A DNA stretch of 64,000 nt from positions 1-64,000 of the forward strand of contig NZ_AP021888.1 in the NCBI RefSeq assembly GCF_011398155.1, in the 5' to 3' direction. The position numbers and the translations under genes were made by a program. The DNA is from Thiosulfativibrio zosterae. Its GTDB lineage: Bacteria > Pseudomonadota > Gammaproteobacteria > Thiomicrospirales > Thiomicrospiraceae. Shown here piece by piece: positions 37,257 through 47,061 of the stretch (the stretch's first letter is position 1; every line of letters begins with the position of its first letter). The notes under the pieces were generated by a model, which was not told the origin of the DNA, ran no database searches, and saw nothing but the letters and a program-made list of their open reading frames with translations.

Positions 37257-39329
37257 TTATTGCTTAACAGTACTGTTACTGGTAATCGAAATTGCCGTCC
37301 CTGCAGATGCTGCAAAACTGGCCATCGCTTGTTGCATGGTTTGAGTTGTTACTGCACTCGATGTTGTATCTAATAATGAACCATGTGTGCCTGCCGTAAA
37401 ACGAATAACGCCTTTAGATCCACCAACAGCACCAGTGTCTTTAACCGCATTTAAACCTTGAAGGCTAGCCCAAGGTTCAGTTCCCGCTAAGGGCGCGGTT
37501 GAAACAGCGTTTGGAATCACTTGATCATCCGTTCCAGTATTGCCGTCACCCACAACCTCCATGAGTAAGGTAGGTACGGTTATTCCACTCACATAATTTA
37601 CAGGGTCCCCAGAATCTGAAACAGTTTGTGCCGCTAATAAAAAACTGTTGTAATCGGCAGAACCTTTAACGATGCCTTTAGCCGCTAATCCAGCGTCAAT
37701 TTCAGGTCCAAAAGAAGCTGAGTTAGCCAGAATATAAGATGCTTGCAAACCAGAAGCGACAAAAGTAGCTGATTTTAAGTCTGGTGATTTATTGGCAAAA
37801 ACACCCCCAACCATACCGCCTAAAGAATGCCCAACAAAATGTACATTGTTAGCATCCAATGACAGCCCTGTCGCTGCGCCTAAAGCTGCTTTTAATTGAA
37901 CCAAATCAGAAACTGCCTGGCGTAAATTATCGCGTGTTGTCAATAAACTGCTGAGCTGAATAAAGTGGCGACCCGAGGAATCTGCCACACCATCTGGCTG
38001 AGCCGCCGTAATACTGCCATTACTGTCTTGGGTAACAAAATCTAAATCAAAAGTTCTTTCTGGCGTATTGGTATTTCTTAATGCTGCTAAAGCACTGGTT
38101 GAAGTAATACCGTGTAAAGGCATATCAATTGCAATTCCAACAAATCCAGCCGCCGCCAAAGCGTCAGCAACGGCAATTAAGTTCCCTCTATTTTGAGTAA
38201 TACCATGTTGAAAAATCACCACAGGCCACCCAGATGTCGGCATAGTGCCGGTGGGGACGGAGGCTAGAACTGGAATCGTTACATCAGCGTTCTTCTTAGG
38301 TGAATCACCTAAAGCAACAGAATACTGAGTCAAAATACCACCCGCTTGGCCTTTCCATTTGTCAATTAATGGCGCCGTAGGGTTTGTTGTCGTTGGTGCT
38401 TCTAAAAAATATGGAACGGTTAATGCACCCGCGTAAATCTTCGTAGAACCGCCTGTTCCGAATGCAGTCGTTGTCAAATTAGTATCTGCTAATTGCAAAC
38501 TGCTGTTAGTGACACCTGTAATTGCTTTATCAAGCACATCATCAATGGATTGTGTGGAAAAAGATGAGGTCATGATAATTTCATCACGACTCAAACCACC
38601 CATCGCAACAGCGTAACCTAATTGCGCCTGAGTAAACTGACGAACAGGCTCTAAACTAACCGCCGACGAATTAGGAAGACCTGGGACAACGCTTAAGTTA
38701 TTAGCATCAATTAAAGGTGTTGTTAATTTCAAATAGGCATAGGTTGCGCCACTAATTGCAGCATTTCCATCGGTATCTTTTAAAGCATTGGTAATCGCAA
38801 CCATATAGCTACTTTTAGCGGCTAAGGGTTTTAAAGGCAAAATGACCAGTGTTTTGCCATCTGAAGATAAGGTTGCAAAATAATCTACGCCATAAGTTAA
38901 GGTTGCTGTGATACTGGTTACCGCCTTAGTGGATGCATCTGTTGTTACCTTAAAAACCTTAACCGCTGCTGCAACGGTGGTTGAGTCCATTGCTTTGGAT
39001 AATCCTATTGAAATCGGAGCAGAGGTCGAAAACCCATCCAGCTCATTCAATGCATTTTTAGGATCGCTAATATCGTTCGCATCTTTAACTGTAAAATTTA
39101 AAGTGCCATCGGTAGAACCTGCAAATAGCAGATCATTTGGATAGGGAATATTTGAAGTTAAAGGATCAAAAATAGGTGAACCTTTGGTTTCGGCAAGTTG
39201 TTCAGTGGTTGCTGGCGCAGAATCTAGGGTAATATCTTGTTTTTCAGTTCCGCAACCGCCCAAAATAGTCGCAGATGAGAATAAGGCAACTAATAGGATT
39301 TTTTTGTTAAAAATGTTTTGAATGCTCAT
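37257..39329 (-). CDS. volA: Surface lipoprotein lipase/lysophospholipase, VolA/Pla-1 family
   Basis: VolA of Vibrio is an outer-membrane lipoprotein that cleaves lysophosphatidylcholine at the cell surface and releases the fatty acid for FadL uptake. This 690-residue protein has a lipobox LGGC at the end of its signal peptide and the family opening FDPLTSNIPYPNDLLFAGSTDGTLN. A Big-like region follows, then an alpha/beta hydrolase with the nucleophile elbow GHSLGGMVGG near residue 500 and oxyanion segment VIFQHGITQNRGNL. The start at 39329 is chosen for its AGGGG site 8 bases upstream. It is 17 bases after fadL, as in the known volA-fadL pairing. Confidence 0.9.
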   Translation of the reverse strand: MSIQNIFNKKILLVALFSSATILGGCGTEKQDITLDSAPATTEQLAETKGSPIFDPLTSNIPYPNDLLFAGSTDGTLNFTVKDANDISDPKNALNELDGFSTSAPISIGLSKAMDSTTVAAAVKVFKVTTDASTKAVTSITATLTYGVDYFATLSSDGKTLVILPLKPLAAKSSYMVAITNALKDTDGNAAISGATYAYLKLTTPLIDANNLSVVPGLPNSSAVSLEPVRQFTQAQLGYAVAMGGLSRDEIIMTSSFSTQSIDDVLDKAITGVTNSSLQLADTNLTTTAFGTGGSTKIYAGALTVPYFLEAPTTTNPTAPLIDKWKGQAGGILTQYSVALGDSPKKNADVTIPVLASVPTGTMPTSGWPVVIFQHGITQNRGNLIAVADALAAAGFVGIAIDMPLHGITSTSALAALRNTNTPERTFDLDFVTQDSNGSITAAQPDGVADSSGRHFIQLSSLLTTRDNLRQAVSDLVQLKAALGAATGLSLDANNVHFVGHSLGGMVGGVFANKSPDLKSATFVASGLQASYILANSASFGPEIDAGLAAKGIVKGSADYNSFLLAAQTVSDSGDPVNYVSGITVPTLLMEVVGDGNTGTDDQVIPNAVSTAPLAGTEPWASLQGLNAVKDTGAVGGSKGVIRFTAGTHGSLLDTTSSAVTTQTMQQAMASFAASAGTAISITSNSTVKQ

Positions 39330-39346
39330 GTCTGTTCCCCTAATCC

Positions 39347-40630
39347 TTAATATTTCCAAACCAATTGTGCTGAAACGATATCAATGTTGATATCAAAATT
39401 ACCTTGCAACACATGGCTGCCTGTGTCGGCATCAGTGGCTTCAATTTTAGGATTGCCGCCAAAAATATGGGTATAACCCACATCTAAATTTAAGGTTTTA
39501 GACAATTGATAACCCGCTCCCACCGAAACCCAAGTACGGTCACTGTCTGAAATTCTGGGCGTTCTGAGTTGTGCATTTTTAATAGGGGTTTGATCGAATG
39601 CCACACCCGTTCTTAATTTTAAGGTATCGTTTAGCTGATGGGTCATCCCTAAAGAGTAACGCATCGAATCTGTCCATTCTTCTGGTTGAACTGAGTCATC
39701 TTTGGCTGGATTGTCAAACTCGATGCGCAATTCTTGGAAAGTGCTCCACCCTGTCCAAGTGGCGTCTGCCAAAATCTCGGTTTTTTGAGAGAAAGGATAG
39801 GCATAACTTATAGAAGCAGTTGCGGGTAAAGACACGCTGGCCGACACATTGGTATCAATGTAAGACGCACTGCTTACATTGGCAGGCGTGGTAAAGTCTG
39901 CCTTGCCTGTAGCGTTGTGGCTGATTTGCGAACGAAATGCTAATCCCAAGCGCCCCGCTTTTTCAAAGTCAACCATCAAGCCCAAGTTATACCCATAAGC
40001 CCAACCTGAAGCCTCTAGGTCGGCATAGCCATCATTTTCTTGTGGTGTGCTGGTCAAACCAAAATCGATTTTTTGAGTGAGGTTTACATTGATATATTGG
40101 GCATTCAATCCAAAACCAACCGATAGATTGTCATTTACTTTGCGTGCAATGCTTGGGTTAAAGTTGTAGGTTTTGGTTTCGGTATAAACCGCGTTATAGC
40201 GCCCTACCCAATATTGGTCATAGTCAACGGTTGAACCATAAGGCACATTAAACCCAAACCCTAGGTCATAGTTGCCCATTTGTCCTTTCCAATAAAAGTT
40301 GGGCACGATACCCATTTGCGCGCCGTCATCATCTGCGCCCCTTAAAGGTGAAGTGCTTCCATCAGAATTTTTAACGTATGAACCCTCATTATTAAACTTT
40401 GCAGATGGCAAAATCACATGAGTGCCCACGATGATTTCATGCCCTTTAATCGCTGTCATCCCCGCTGGGTTAAACCACATGACGCTGGCGTCTTCGGTTG
40501 AGGCGGCGGCACCGGCGTAGGATAGGCCTTGGCCGCTGGCGCTTTGTTCTATCAGTGCAAAACCTGAGGCATAGGCTTGGCTGGCGAACAAGGATAAACA
40601 CAGAGCTGACAGTTTAAAAGGGGTTTTCAT
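39347..40630 (-). CDS. fadL: FadL-family long-chain fatty acid outer-membrane transporter
   Basis: A FadL/TodX-type 14-strand barrel that moves hydrophobic compounds through the outer membrane. The mature protein opens with SGFALIEQSASGQGLSYAGAAASTEDASVMWFNPAGMTAIKGHEI, including the NPA loop and the plug. It ends with aromatic-terminated strands (IVSAQLVWKY). Signal peptide MKTPFKLSALCLSLFASQAYA. 427 residues. First gene of the fadL-volA-lplT-aas operon; a GAGGA site precedes its ATG. Palindrome copy 10 lies in its upstream gap. Confidence 0.93.
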   Translation of the reverse strand: MKTPFKLSALCLSLFASQAYASGFALIEQSASGQGLSYAGAAASTEDASVMWFNPAGMTAIKGHEIIVGTHVILPSAKFNNEGSYVKNSDGSTSPLRGADDDGAQMGIVPNFYWKGQMGNYDLGFGFNVPYGSTVDYDQYWVGRYNAVYTETKTYNFNPSIARKVNDNLSVGFGLNAQYINVNLTQKIDFGLTSTPQENDGYADLEASGWAYGYNLGLMVDFEKAGRLGLAFRSQISHNATGKADFTTPANVSSASYIDTNVSASVSLPATASISYAYPFSQKTEILADATWTGWSTFQELRIEFDNPAKDDSVQPEEWTDSMRYSLGMTHQLNDTLKLRTGVAFDQTPIKNAQLRTPRISDSDRTWVSVGAGYQLSKTLNLDVGYTHIFGGNPKIEATDADTGSHVLQGNFDINIDIVSAQLVWKY

Positions 40631-40700
40631 AGAGCATCCTCTTTGATGATTTGCCTTAAGTCAACCTCAAGACAAACAGGTAAAAGGCCAAAAAACAGGT

Positions 40701-40727
40701 CAAAAATGACCAGGCCTGGTTAAATTT
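40701..40727 (-). terminator. Palindrome copy 10, terminator-like, after prlC
   Basis: The core CCAGGCCTGG at 40710-40719 has the full context AAAAATGACC...GGTTAAATTTGG. Read on the minus strand it is a hairpin followed by TCATTTTTG, 157 bases after the stop of prlC and before fadL. Confidence 0.55.
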
Positions 40728-40875
40728 GGGCATTTTTGGATTATTTTTTAAGCGTCATAATCCAAAAAAATTGCTGTGATTATAACAAGCCCCTTTTAAT
40801 TGACTCATTCAATATAATTATGGGGCTGTAATAATTTTGATTGGTCAGGCTAGTTGACCGTTTTATTTTATCGGC

Positions 40876-42924
40876 TTAAGCGGCAATACCTGAGTGTCGA
40901 AGCAAGGCATCGATTTGCGGTTCTCTGCCTCTAAAAGCTTTGAATAATTCCATGGGGTGCACTGAGCCGCCTGAGGCCAAAATGGTGTTTTTGAATTTTG
41001 CACCTGTATCAGCGTTTAAAATTCCGGTTTCTTCAAACAGGCTAAAGGCATCGGCTGATAAGACTTCTGCCCATTTGTAACTAAAATAACCTGCCGCATA
41101 GCCGCCCGCAAAGATATGGCTAAAACTGTGCGGAAAGCGATGCCACTCGGGCAACATGACCACCGCAACCTGCTGACGCACGGCTTTGGCAAACGCCAAG
41201 ACATCTAGCGGATTTTCTGGGTTGTAAACCGTGTGTAATTTAAAGTCGAACAAGCTAAACTCTAATTGGCGCAGCATGGCCATGGCCGATAAAAAGCCGC
41301 GACTTTTCTTTAAAGAGACCAACAACTCAGCGGGCAAGGTGGCGCCGGTTTCTATGTGCGCGGTCATTAAATCTAAGCCTTCTTGTTCCCAGCAAAAATT
41401 TTCCATAAATTGCGAGGGCAATTCCACGGCATCCCAAGGCACACCGGCTATTCCAGAAACATCTAGGTGTTGCATTTTGGTCATCATGTGGTGAATACCG
41501 TGCCCAAACTCGTGGAATAGAGTGGTGACTTCGTCATGGGTTAAACAAGCCGGTTTATCGCCTACTGGTGGCGTAAAGTTACACACCAAATAGGCAACAG
41601 GCTTTTGTAAAACACCTTGCGGATGATGCCAACGCGTAATGGCAGAGTCCATCCAAGCGCCGCCGCGTTTGTTTTCGCGGGCGTATAAATCTAAATAGAA
41701 GGCTGCAAAAGGATGCTCTGCACCCTGCTCATACAGTTCAAAAAACTTAACCTCGGGATGCCACACATCCACCCCTTGTTTCTGTTTAATTTGTACACCA
41801 AACACTTGTTGGGTAATGGTAAACAAACCCTCTAACACTTTGCTCAGCGGAAAATAAGGTTTTAAAGTTTCTTGCGACAGTGACAAGGTTTGGTCTTTGA
41901 GTTTTTCAGACACATAGGTGACATCCCAAGGTTGCAGGTCTTCTATGCCTAAGGTTTTGGCAAAGTCTTTTAGGCTTTGGAGTTCGGCTTGGGCTTGCGG
42001 TTTGGATTTAACCGCCAGGTCTTCTAAAAAGCCAATCACCTGCTCGGTGCTGTCGGCCATTTTGGTGGCCAGTGACAATTCGGCATAGTTGTTAAAGCCT
42101 AACAATTGCGCCTTTTCAAAACGCAGTTTAAGAATTTTGTTAATCAGTTCAGAGTTATCAAAGGTAGTATCGGCGGCTTGGTCAGACGCTCGAGTGGCAA
42201 AGGCTTTGTAAACTTCGGCACGCAATTCTCGGTTGTGAGCATTGAGCATCACCGCATGATAGGACGGAAAATCTAGGGTAATGCGCCAGCCTGTTTGATT
42301 TTTTTGTTCGGCTAATTGCGCCAAAAGTCCTTTGGCAGAATCGGGTAAACCGTCTAAATCGGCTTCGTTTTCAATCAATTTTGACCAGGCCTGGGTAGAT
42401 TTAAGCACTTGATTGCTGAATTGACTGCTCAATTGTGAGAGCTGTTGCGAGATATCTTTAAAGCGCACTTGTTGTTCTGGCGCCAAATCTATCCCCGACA
42501 ATCTAAACCCACGCAAGCCGTTTTCGATGACTTTCTTTTGCGCCAAACTATAGCTGGCGTATTCATCGCTGGACGCGAGCGCTTTGTATTTGGCAAACAA
42601 TTCGGCGTCTTGCCCTAGGCGCGTAGAATAGTCCGTGAGTTTTTCTAAACAGGCGTTATAGGCTTCGTGCCAAGCATCATCATTTTTAACAGCATCCAAA
42701 TGCCCCACCGGCCCCCAAACGCGCTCAATGGCGGCATCGCAGGCTTCTAAAGGTTCCATAAAGTTTTGCCAGGTGGGTTGCTGCGTTTCAGCAACCAGCG
42801 CTGCAATTTTGGCTAGGTTATCTGCCAAGAGGGTTTCAACCGCAGGCACAATATGTTCCACATGAAACTCAGAAAAAACCGGTAATTCGGTTGGGTGATA
42901 TTGACTGTTAAATAATGGATTCAT
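40876..42924 (-). CDS. prlC: Oligopeptidase A (M3 zinc metallopeptidase)
   Basis: A cytoplasmic thimet-type oligopeptidase that degrades short peptides, including signal-peptide fragments. The 682-residue protein carries the HExxH zinc site in TLFHEFGHGIHHMMTKM near residue 471 and the M3-specific GVPWDAVELPSQFMENFCWE. The helical N-terminal half begins MNPLFNSQYHPTELPVF, and SPxxFxHIFAGGYAAGYFSYKWAEVLSADAF is near the end. It contains palindrome copy 11, encoding TQAWSKL. It diverges from the nitroreductase gene. Confidence 0.96.
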   Translation of the reverse strand: MNPLFNSQYHPTELPVFSEFHVEHIVPAVETLLADNLAKIAALVAETQQPTWQNFMEPLEACDAAIERVWGPVGHLDAVKNDDAWHEAYNACLEKLTDYSTRLGQDAELFAKYKALASSDEYASYSLAQKKVIENGLRGFRLSGIDLAPEQQVRFKDISQQLSQLSSQFSNQVLKSTQAWSKLIENEADLDGLPDSAKGLLAQLAEQKNQTGWRITLDFPSYHAVMLNAHNRELRAEVYKAFATRASDQAADTTFDNSELINKILKLRFEKAQLLGFNNYAELSLATKMADSTEQVIGFLEDLAVKSKPQAQAELQSLKDFAKTLGIEDLQPWDVTYVSEKLKDQTLSLSQETLKPYFPLSKVLEGLFTITQQVFGVQIKQKQGVDVWHPEVKFFELYEQGAEHPFAAFYLDLYARENKRGGAWMDSAITRWHHPQGVLQKPVAYLVCNFTPPVGDKPACLTHDEVTTLFHEFGHGIHHMMTKMQHLDVSGIAGVPWDAVELPSQFMENFCWEQEGLDLMTAHIETGATLPAELLVSLKKSRGFLSAMAMLRQLEFSLFDFKLHTVYNPENPLDVLAFAKAVRQQVAVVMLPEWHRFPHSFSHIFAGGYAAGYFSYKWAEVLSADAFSLFEETGILNADTGAKFKNTILASGGSVHPMELFKAFRGREPQIDALLRHSGIAA
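42385..42394. repeat. CCAGGCCTGG palindrome copy 11 (inside prlC)
   Basis: Exact copy in the context TTTTGACCAGGCCTGGGTAG. Encodes TQAWSKL on the minus strand. Confidence 0.9.
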
Positions 42925-43022
42925 TCTGTCCCTCTTTAATGATGCAGTTTGCTAAAATTTGATGGTTAACACGCTAAAATATCGGATAAGTTTACTCGGA
43001 AATTTTCAATAAAGGAATGCTC

Positions 43023-43685
43023 ATGAACCCTTCAACCCTGCTTGAACCCTTTCATTTTCGTCATGCCTGCAAGGTAATGGATGCCAACCAAAAAATTCCG
43101 GCAGACCAATTTGCAACCATTTTAGAAGCCGCGCGCCTAAGTCCCAGCTCGTTTGGCTACGAACCCTGGCGTTTTTTGGTGGTGCAAAATATGGCCTTGC
43201 GTGACAAGTTAAAACCGCATACTTGGGGGGCGCAAAATACCCTGCCCACCGCCAGCCATTTTGTGATCGCTTTGGCCAGAACCGCCAAAGGCATGCGTTA
43301 TGACAGCGCTTATATTCAACACATGATGCAAGACATTCACCATTTACCCGCTGAAATGATTGCAAAACGCAAAGGGTTTTACCAAGCCTTTCAAGAAAGT
43401 GATTTTGATTTACTGTCGTCTGAACGTGCCCTATTTGACTGGTCTAGCAAACAAACCTATATCGCCTTGGCAAATATGATGACGGTCGCGGCGCAAATGC
43501 AGATAGATTCTTGTCCGATTGAAGGCTTTAAAACCCAAGAAGTCATGGATTTATTAGCCTCAGACTTTGGGGTGGACACCACAGAATTTCAAATTGCTTA
43601 TATGGTCGCCTTTGGTTATCGCGTGAATCCACAAAACCCCAAAACACGCCAACCAATCGATGATATTTGCGAGTGGTTTGAATAA
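43023..43685 (+). CDS. NAD(P)H-dependent nitroreductase family protein
   Basis: A flavin-dependent (FMN) nitroreductase-fold oxidoreductase. Family features include the opening HFRHACKVMDANQKIPADQFATILEAARLSPSSFGYEPWRFLVV, and later KQTYIALANMMTVAAQMQIDSCPIEGF with the typical acceptor-side cysteine-proline. About 220 residues. The ATG at 43023 is chosen over the in-frame ATG six bases upstream because AAAGGA sits six bases before it. Its stop overlaps the start of the YjbQ-like gene (TAATG). Substrate unknown. Confidence 0.87.
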   Translation: MNPSTLLEPFHFRHACKVMDANQKIPADQFATILEAARLSPSSFGYEPWRFLVVQNMALRDKLKPHTWGAQNTLPTASHFVIALARTAKGMRYDSAYIQHMMQDIHHLPAEMIAKRKGFYQAFQESDFDLLSSERALFDWSSKQTYIALANMMTVAAQMQIDSCPIEGFKTQEVMDLLASDFGVDTTEFQIAYMVAFGYRVNPQNPKTRQPIDDICEWFE

Positions 43686-44104
43686 TGGCGATTGTTCAAA
43701 AAACACTGAGCATCACCACCCATCAACGCGGCACCCAAAATATCACCTCAATCATCGATGATTTGGTTAAAAATGCCGGCATTCAAACTGGGCTTTGCCA
43801 TGTGTTTATTCAACACACATCGGCCTCATTAATTATCACTGAGAATGCAGACCCCACGGTGTGCTCCGACATAGAAACCTGGATGCAACATCACATCTTA
43901 GATGCCGACCCCAAATATCGACACGATTATGAAGGCGATGATGATATGTCAGGGCATTTAAGAACGATTATGACGGATACCAGCCACAGCATACCGATTA
44001 CAAATGGTCGCTTAAATTTGGGGATATGGCAGGGGTTATTTTTGTATGAACATCGCACCGGCAGTTTTGAGCGCACTTTAGTGGTGACGATTCAGGGCGA
44101 ATAA
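43685..44104 (+). CDS. YjbQ family protein (secondary thiamine-phosphate synthase type)
   Basis: A 139-residue protein of the YjbQ family (UPF0047), annotated in some relatives as a secondary thiamine-phosphate synthase. It shows FIQHTSASLIITENADPTVCSDIETWM, the HDYEGDDDMSGHLRTIM metal-site region, and GRLNLGIWQGLFLYEHRT. Residues of the conserved His/Glu set are present, but the real physiological reaction of this family is not firmly known. Start ATG overlaps the preceding stop. A hairpin lies downstream. Confidence 0.88.
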   Translation: MAIVQKTLSITTHQRGTQNITSIIDDLVKNAGIQTGLCHVFIQHTSASLIITENADPTVCSDIETWMQHHILDADPKYRHDYEGDDDMSGHLRTIMTDTSHSIPITNGRLNLGIWQGLFLYEHRTGSFERTLVVTIQGE

Positions 44105-44127
44105 AAAAGGCTCTAAAAAAGAGCCTT
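44103..44127 (-). terminator. Terminator after the minus-strand MCP
   Basis: Stem AAGGCTC (44107-44113) with GAGCCTT (44121-44127) and a 7-base A/T loop. On the minus strand the stem is followed by TTTTAT, so it fits the convergent MCP better than the plus-strand gene. Confidence 0.7.
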
Positions 44128-44166
44128 AAAGTATTCGCGATTAAAATCCAAATATAGTCTAAACGC

Positions 44167-46764
44167 TTAAAAATCTTCCCAAGTTTCTGGGTCTTGCGCT
44201 TTTGATTTATTTTCTATGGACAAAGGTTTTGTTGCGGGTTTAGTGCCCGACTTAACCGCTAATTGCGGTTTTGCAGGGCTTTTGGGTGCTGCCAAGCTGG
44301 GGCGAGCAGTCACTTGGCGCGTTTGGCTGTGATTGGTTTTAAAGAAAGCCATATTACGACTTAACTCAGTGGCTTGGTCACTCATGCTTTCTGCTGCCGC
44401 CGAGGTTTCTTCAACCAAAGCGGCATTTTGTTGCGTGGTAGCGTCAATTTCATTGACCGCTTTATGCACTTGATCCACCCCTTCCGCCTGTTCGGCAGAG
44501 GCTTTGGCAATCTGCTTAATCATCAGCGTGACTTCATCAATTAATTGCGTAATGCCATTAATCACCTCACCCGATTCTGTGGCTAAATGCGTGCCTTCAT
44601 CTATGCGTGCCACGCTTTCATTAATTAAAGATTTAATGTCTTTCGCCGCATCTGCTGACTTTTGCGCCAGATTACGCACCTCGCCCGCCACCACGGCAAA
44701 TCCGCGCCCATGATCACCTGCTCTGGCGGCTTCTACCGCCGCATTCAGCGCTAACAGATTGGTTTGGAACGCAATGCTGTCAATTAGGGTAACGATTTCT
44801 GAAATTTTGTGACTGGATTGTTGTATGGCGTTCATGGCGACAATGGTTTTTTGCATGACCTGGGTTGCCTGAACCGATTCACCCTGCACTTTTTGCACCA
44901 CTTGCGACACTTGCTGAGCATTTTCGGTATTGTTTTGCACTGCAGAATTCATCTCATCCATGGTGGCCGAGGTTTCTTCCAAAGCCGCTGCTTGTCTTTG
45001 TACGCGGCTGCTTAAATCCAACGCACCTTTAGAAACTTCTTCGGCTTCTGAATTGACGATACCCGCTGCCGTTACCGCTTGGTGCACAATTTCAGACAGT
45101 TTGCTCACCGATTGATTCACCGCTTCTTTGAGTAGGCGTAAATCACCGTGATATTCTGCGCTGATCACCTGAGTTAAATCGCCTTCACTTTGGGCGACCA
45201 CCACACGGGTAATGTCTGCTAAGGCTTCATCAATGGATGCCATGGATTGATTGATACTTTGTTTCAAAACATCCAATTCACCAGGCGCAAACACCTCTAC
45301 GCGATGTTTAAACTTGCCTTGGCGCATATAACCCATTACTTCGTTGATATTGCGAATAATGCCGTTGGTTTCTGTCATGGCTTGTTGCGCATCAGCCATC
45401 ATTTTGTGGTATTCACCCGAGGTATTGTTTTGAATGGCAATATCAAATTGTCCTTCTCGCATGGCTTTCATGACCCGCGCCAACTCTTTGATAACCAGTG
45501 CTATATTATCCACACTGTGATTCACGCTCATTTTCAAAGTATTTAAATCACCGTGATAATCACCCGAAATGCGTTTAGATAAATCCCCTTTTGCAATCGC
45601 CCCCACGGTTTGATTGGCTTCGGCAAGCGCTTGGCTCACTTGAGTTAACAGACTGTTAATTGCCATAGCGGTTTTACCCACTTCATCACCACTGTTGACC
45701 GGCGCTCTGATCGAAAAATCGCCGGTTTCTAAAATATGGGTGGTGGCTTGCTGCATTTTGGTTAAGGGCGTTGCCACCATTTTGATAATGGCAATCACTA
45801 AAGTAAAAGTGAGCAATAAAATCCCAAACACCACACCGCCTAAAGACACCCAAGCATCAAAAATGGCTTCGTTAATGGGTGTGGTATAGACGGTTTCTGG
45901 CATGATAAATAGGTGGCGACCAAACACTTTGTTTTCTTCATCAAAAGCGGGAATATCGACATACAAATGACCATTCATTAAATAAATGGCATTCTGATCG
46001 GCTTCAACTGGGCGATAAAAGGTTTGGGCTTCTTTCAAAGCCTCTGGGTTAAACCATTTATTACTGGCAATTAAATAGTTATCTCCCACCGGCTCATTGT
46101 TTTCAACCACCGGCATTTTGCCGTATTTTTCTTGGATATAGCGTTTATCTACCAAGAGTAACCAATCGCCATCCTTGTCTTTTTTAAAGGTTTTGGCCAC
46201 CGATGCCAAGCCTTGAATAATGGTCACCATGCCCACAAAATCTTCGTTTTCAAAAATGGGCGAAATCCCCACCACGGCAACCCCTAAAGCCCCTATGCCT
46301 AAAGATCCCACGGCTTGTTTATCTTTCATCACTTCTTGAATGAGAGGATTGTTGGCCACATTTTGACCGTAGTTGTCTAAATCCCAAGAACGAATTAAAG
46401 AACGGCCATCTGCCGTGATAAGTTGTGAGCGAATGTTTTTGTAATTGGTTTTTTTGGCGTAGTTTTCTTTAATGTTTTCAAAAAAAGGCAGCAAGGCTTC
46501 TCTTTCTTCAACCGCCATGGCATCAATAATGCCTTTTTGTAAAGTGATGGCAGTCCCTGCCAAAATTCCACCCTGCACTTTTAAATCAACTTGCGCTTGA
46601 ATGTAATTGGTCATTTCTTTAAGAAGGGTTTGTTCAATTTGTTGCGGCACAGGCTTAACAATGGAGATATACATGGTCATACCCGCAATAAAAGCGACCA
46701 AAACACCGACAATGCTGGAGATAAAAAGAACTTTTGCTTTAATTGAAAGGTTTTGAGTTTGCAT
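44167..46764 (-). CDS. Methyl-accepting chemotaxis protein with cache-type sensor and tandem HAMP repeats
   Basis: A chemoreceptor of about 865 residues. Two transmembrane segments bracket a periplasmic domain of some 280 residues that fits a double-cache fold ([28 protein letters not shown]... and [18 protein letters not shown]). Behind TM2 are a HAMP and further HAMP-like units ([57 protein letters not shown]). The signalling tip [36 protein letters not shown] is intact. The ATG at 46764 has AAGGAGG six bases upstream. It diverges from a paralogue with the same layout. Ligand unknown. Confidence 0.93.
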   Translation of the reverse strand: MQTQNLSIKAKVLFISSIVGVLVAFIAGMTMYISIVKPVPQQIEQTLLKEMTNYIQAQVDLKVQGGILAGTAITLQKGIIDAMAVEEREALLPFFENIKENYAKKTNYKNIRSQLITADGRSLIRSWDLDNYGQNVANNPLIQEVMKDKQAVGSLGIGALGVAVVGISPIFENEDFVGMVTIIQGLASVAKTFKKDKDGDWLLLVDKRYIQEKYGKMPVVENNEPVGDNYLIASNKWFNPEALKEAQTFYRPVEADQNAIYLMNGHLYVDIPAFDEENKVFGRHLFIMPETVYTTPINEAIFDAWVSLGGVVFGILLLTFTLVIAIIKMVATPLTKMQQATTHILETGDFSIRAPVNSGDEVGKTAMAINSLLTQVSQALAEANQTVGAIAKGDLSKRISGDYHGDLNTLKMSVNHSVDNIALVIKELARVMKAMREGQFDIAIQNNTSGEYHKMMADAQQAMTETNGIIRNINEVMGYMRQGKFKHRVEVFAPGELDVLKQSINQSMASIDEALADITRVVVAQSEGDLTQVISAEYHGDLRLLKEAVNQSVSKLSEIVHQAVTAAGIVNSEAEEVSKGALDLSSRVQRQAAALEETSATMDEMNSAVQNNTENAQQVSQVVQKVQGESVQATQVMQKTIVAMNAIQQSSHKISEIVTLIDSIAFQTNLLALNAAVEAARAGDHGRGFAVVAGEVRNLAQKSADAAKDIKSLINESVARIDEGTHLATESGEVINGITQLIDEVTLMIKQIAKASAEQAEGVDQVHKAVNEIDATTQQNAALVEETSAAAESMSDQATELSRNMAFFKTNHSQTRQVTARPSLAAPKSPAKPQLAVKSGTKPATKPLSIENKSKAQDPETWEDF

Positions 46765-47061
46765 ATCCCCTCCTTTTATATGACTCATTAATTGATTCTG
46801 TAAGCGAATTTATGTAGTCATTACATCATCAAATGACGCTAATTGAAATAAAAAATTTATGTGAAATACCTAAAAAATCAAGCCTGTTGCAAAATAATAC
46901 ACTTGCCAGAATGACACAAAGTTTAAATGACTTTTTAATGACCTGTGATAACGCTTTTCTATTTTGCATACTGCTGATTTTTACTTATAATGTAGTTCGA
47001 ATTATTCATTATTTTTCTCTTCTCAGTCATTTGTTAATTGAAAGAACATTGGAAGAACCCT
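46765..47061. promoter_or_regulatory. Divergent promoter region of two MCP genes
   Basis: A 297-base AT-rich gap. A TAAA and a downstream TGTGATAA, 16 bases apart near 46924-46951, loosely resemble a flagellar sigma-28 promoter in the plus direction, but the match is poor. An open frame here (46833-47165) is a shadow without a ribosome-binding site. No other structure was seen. Confidence 0.35.
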
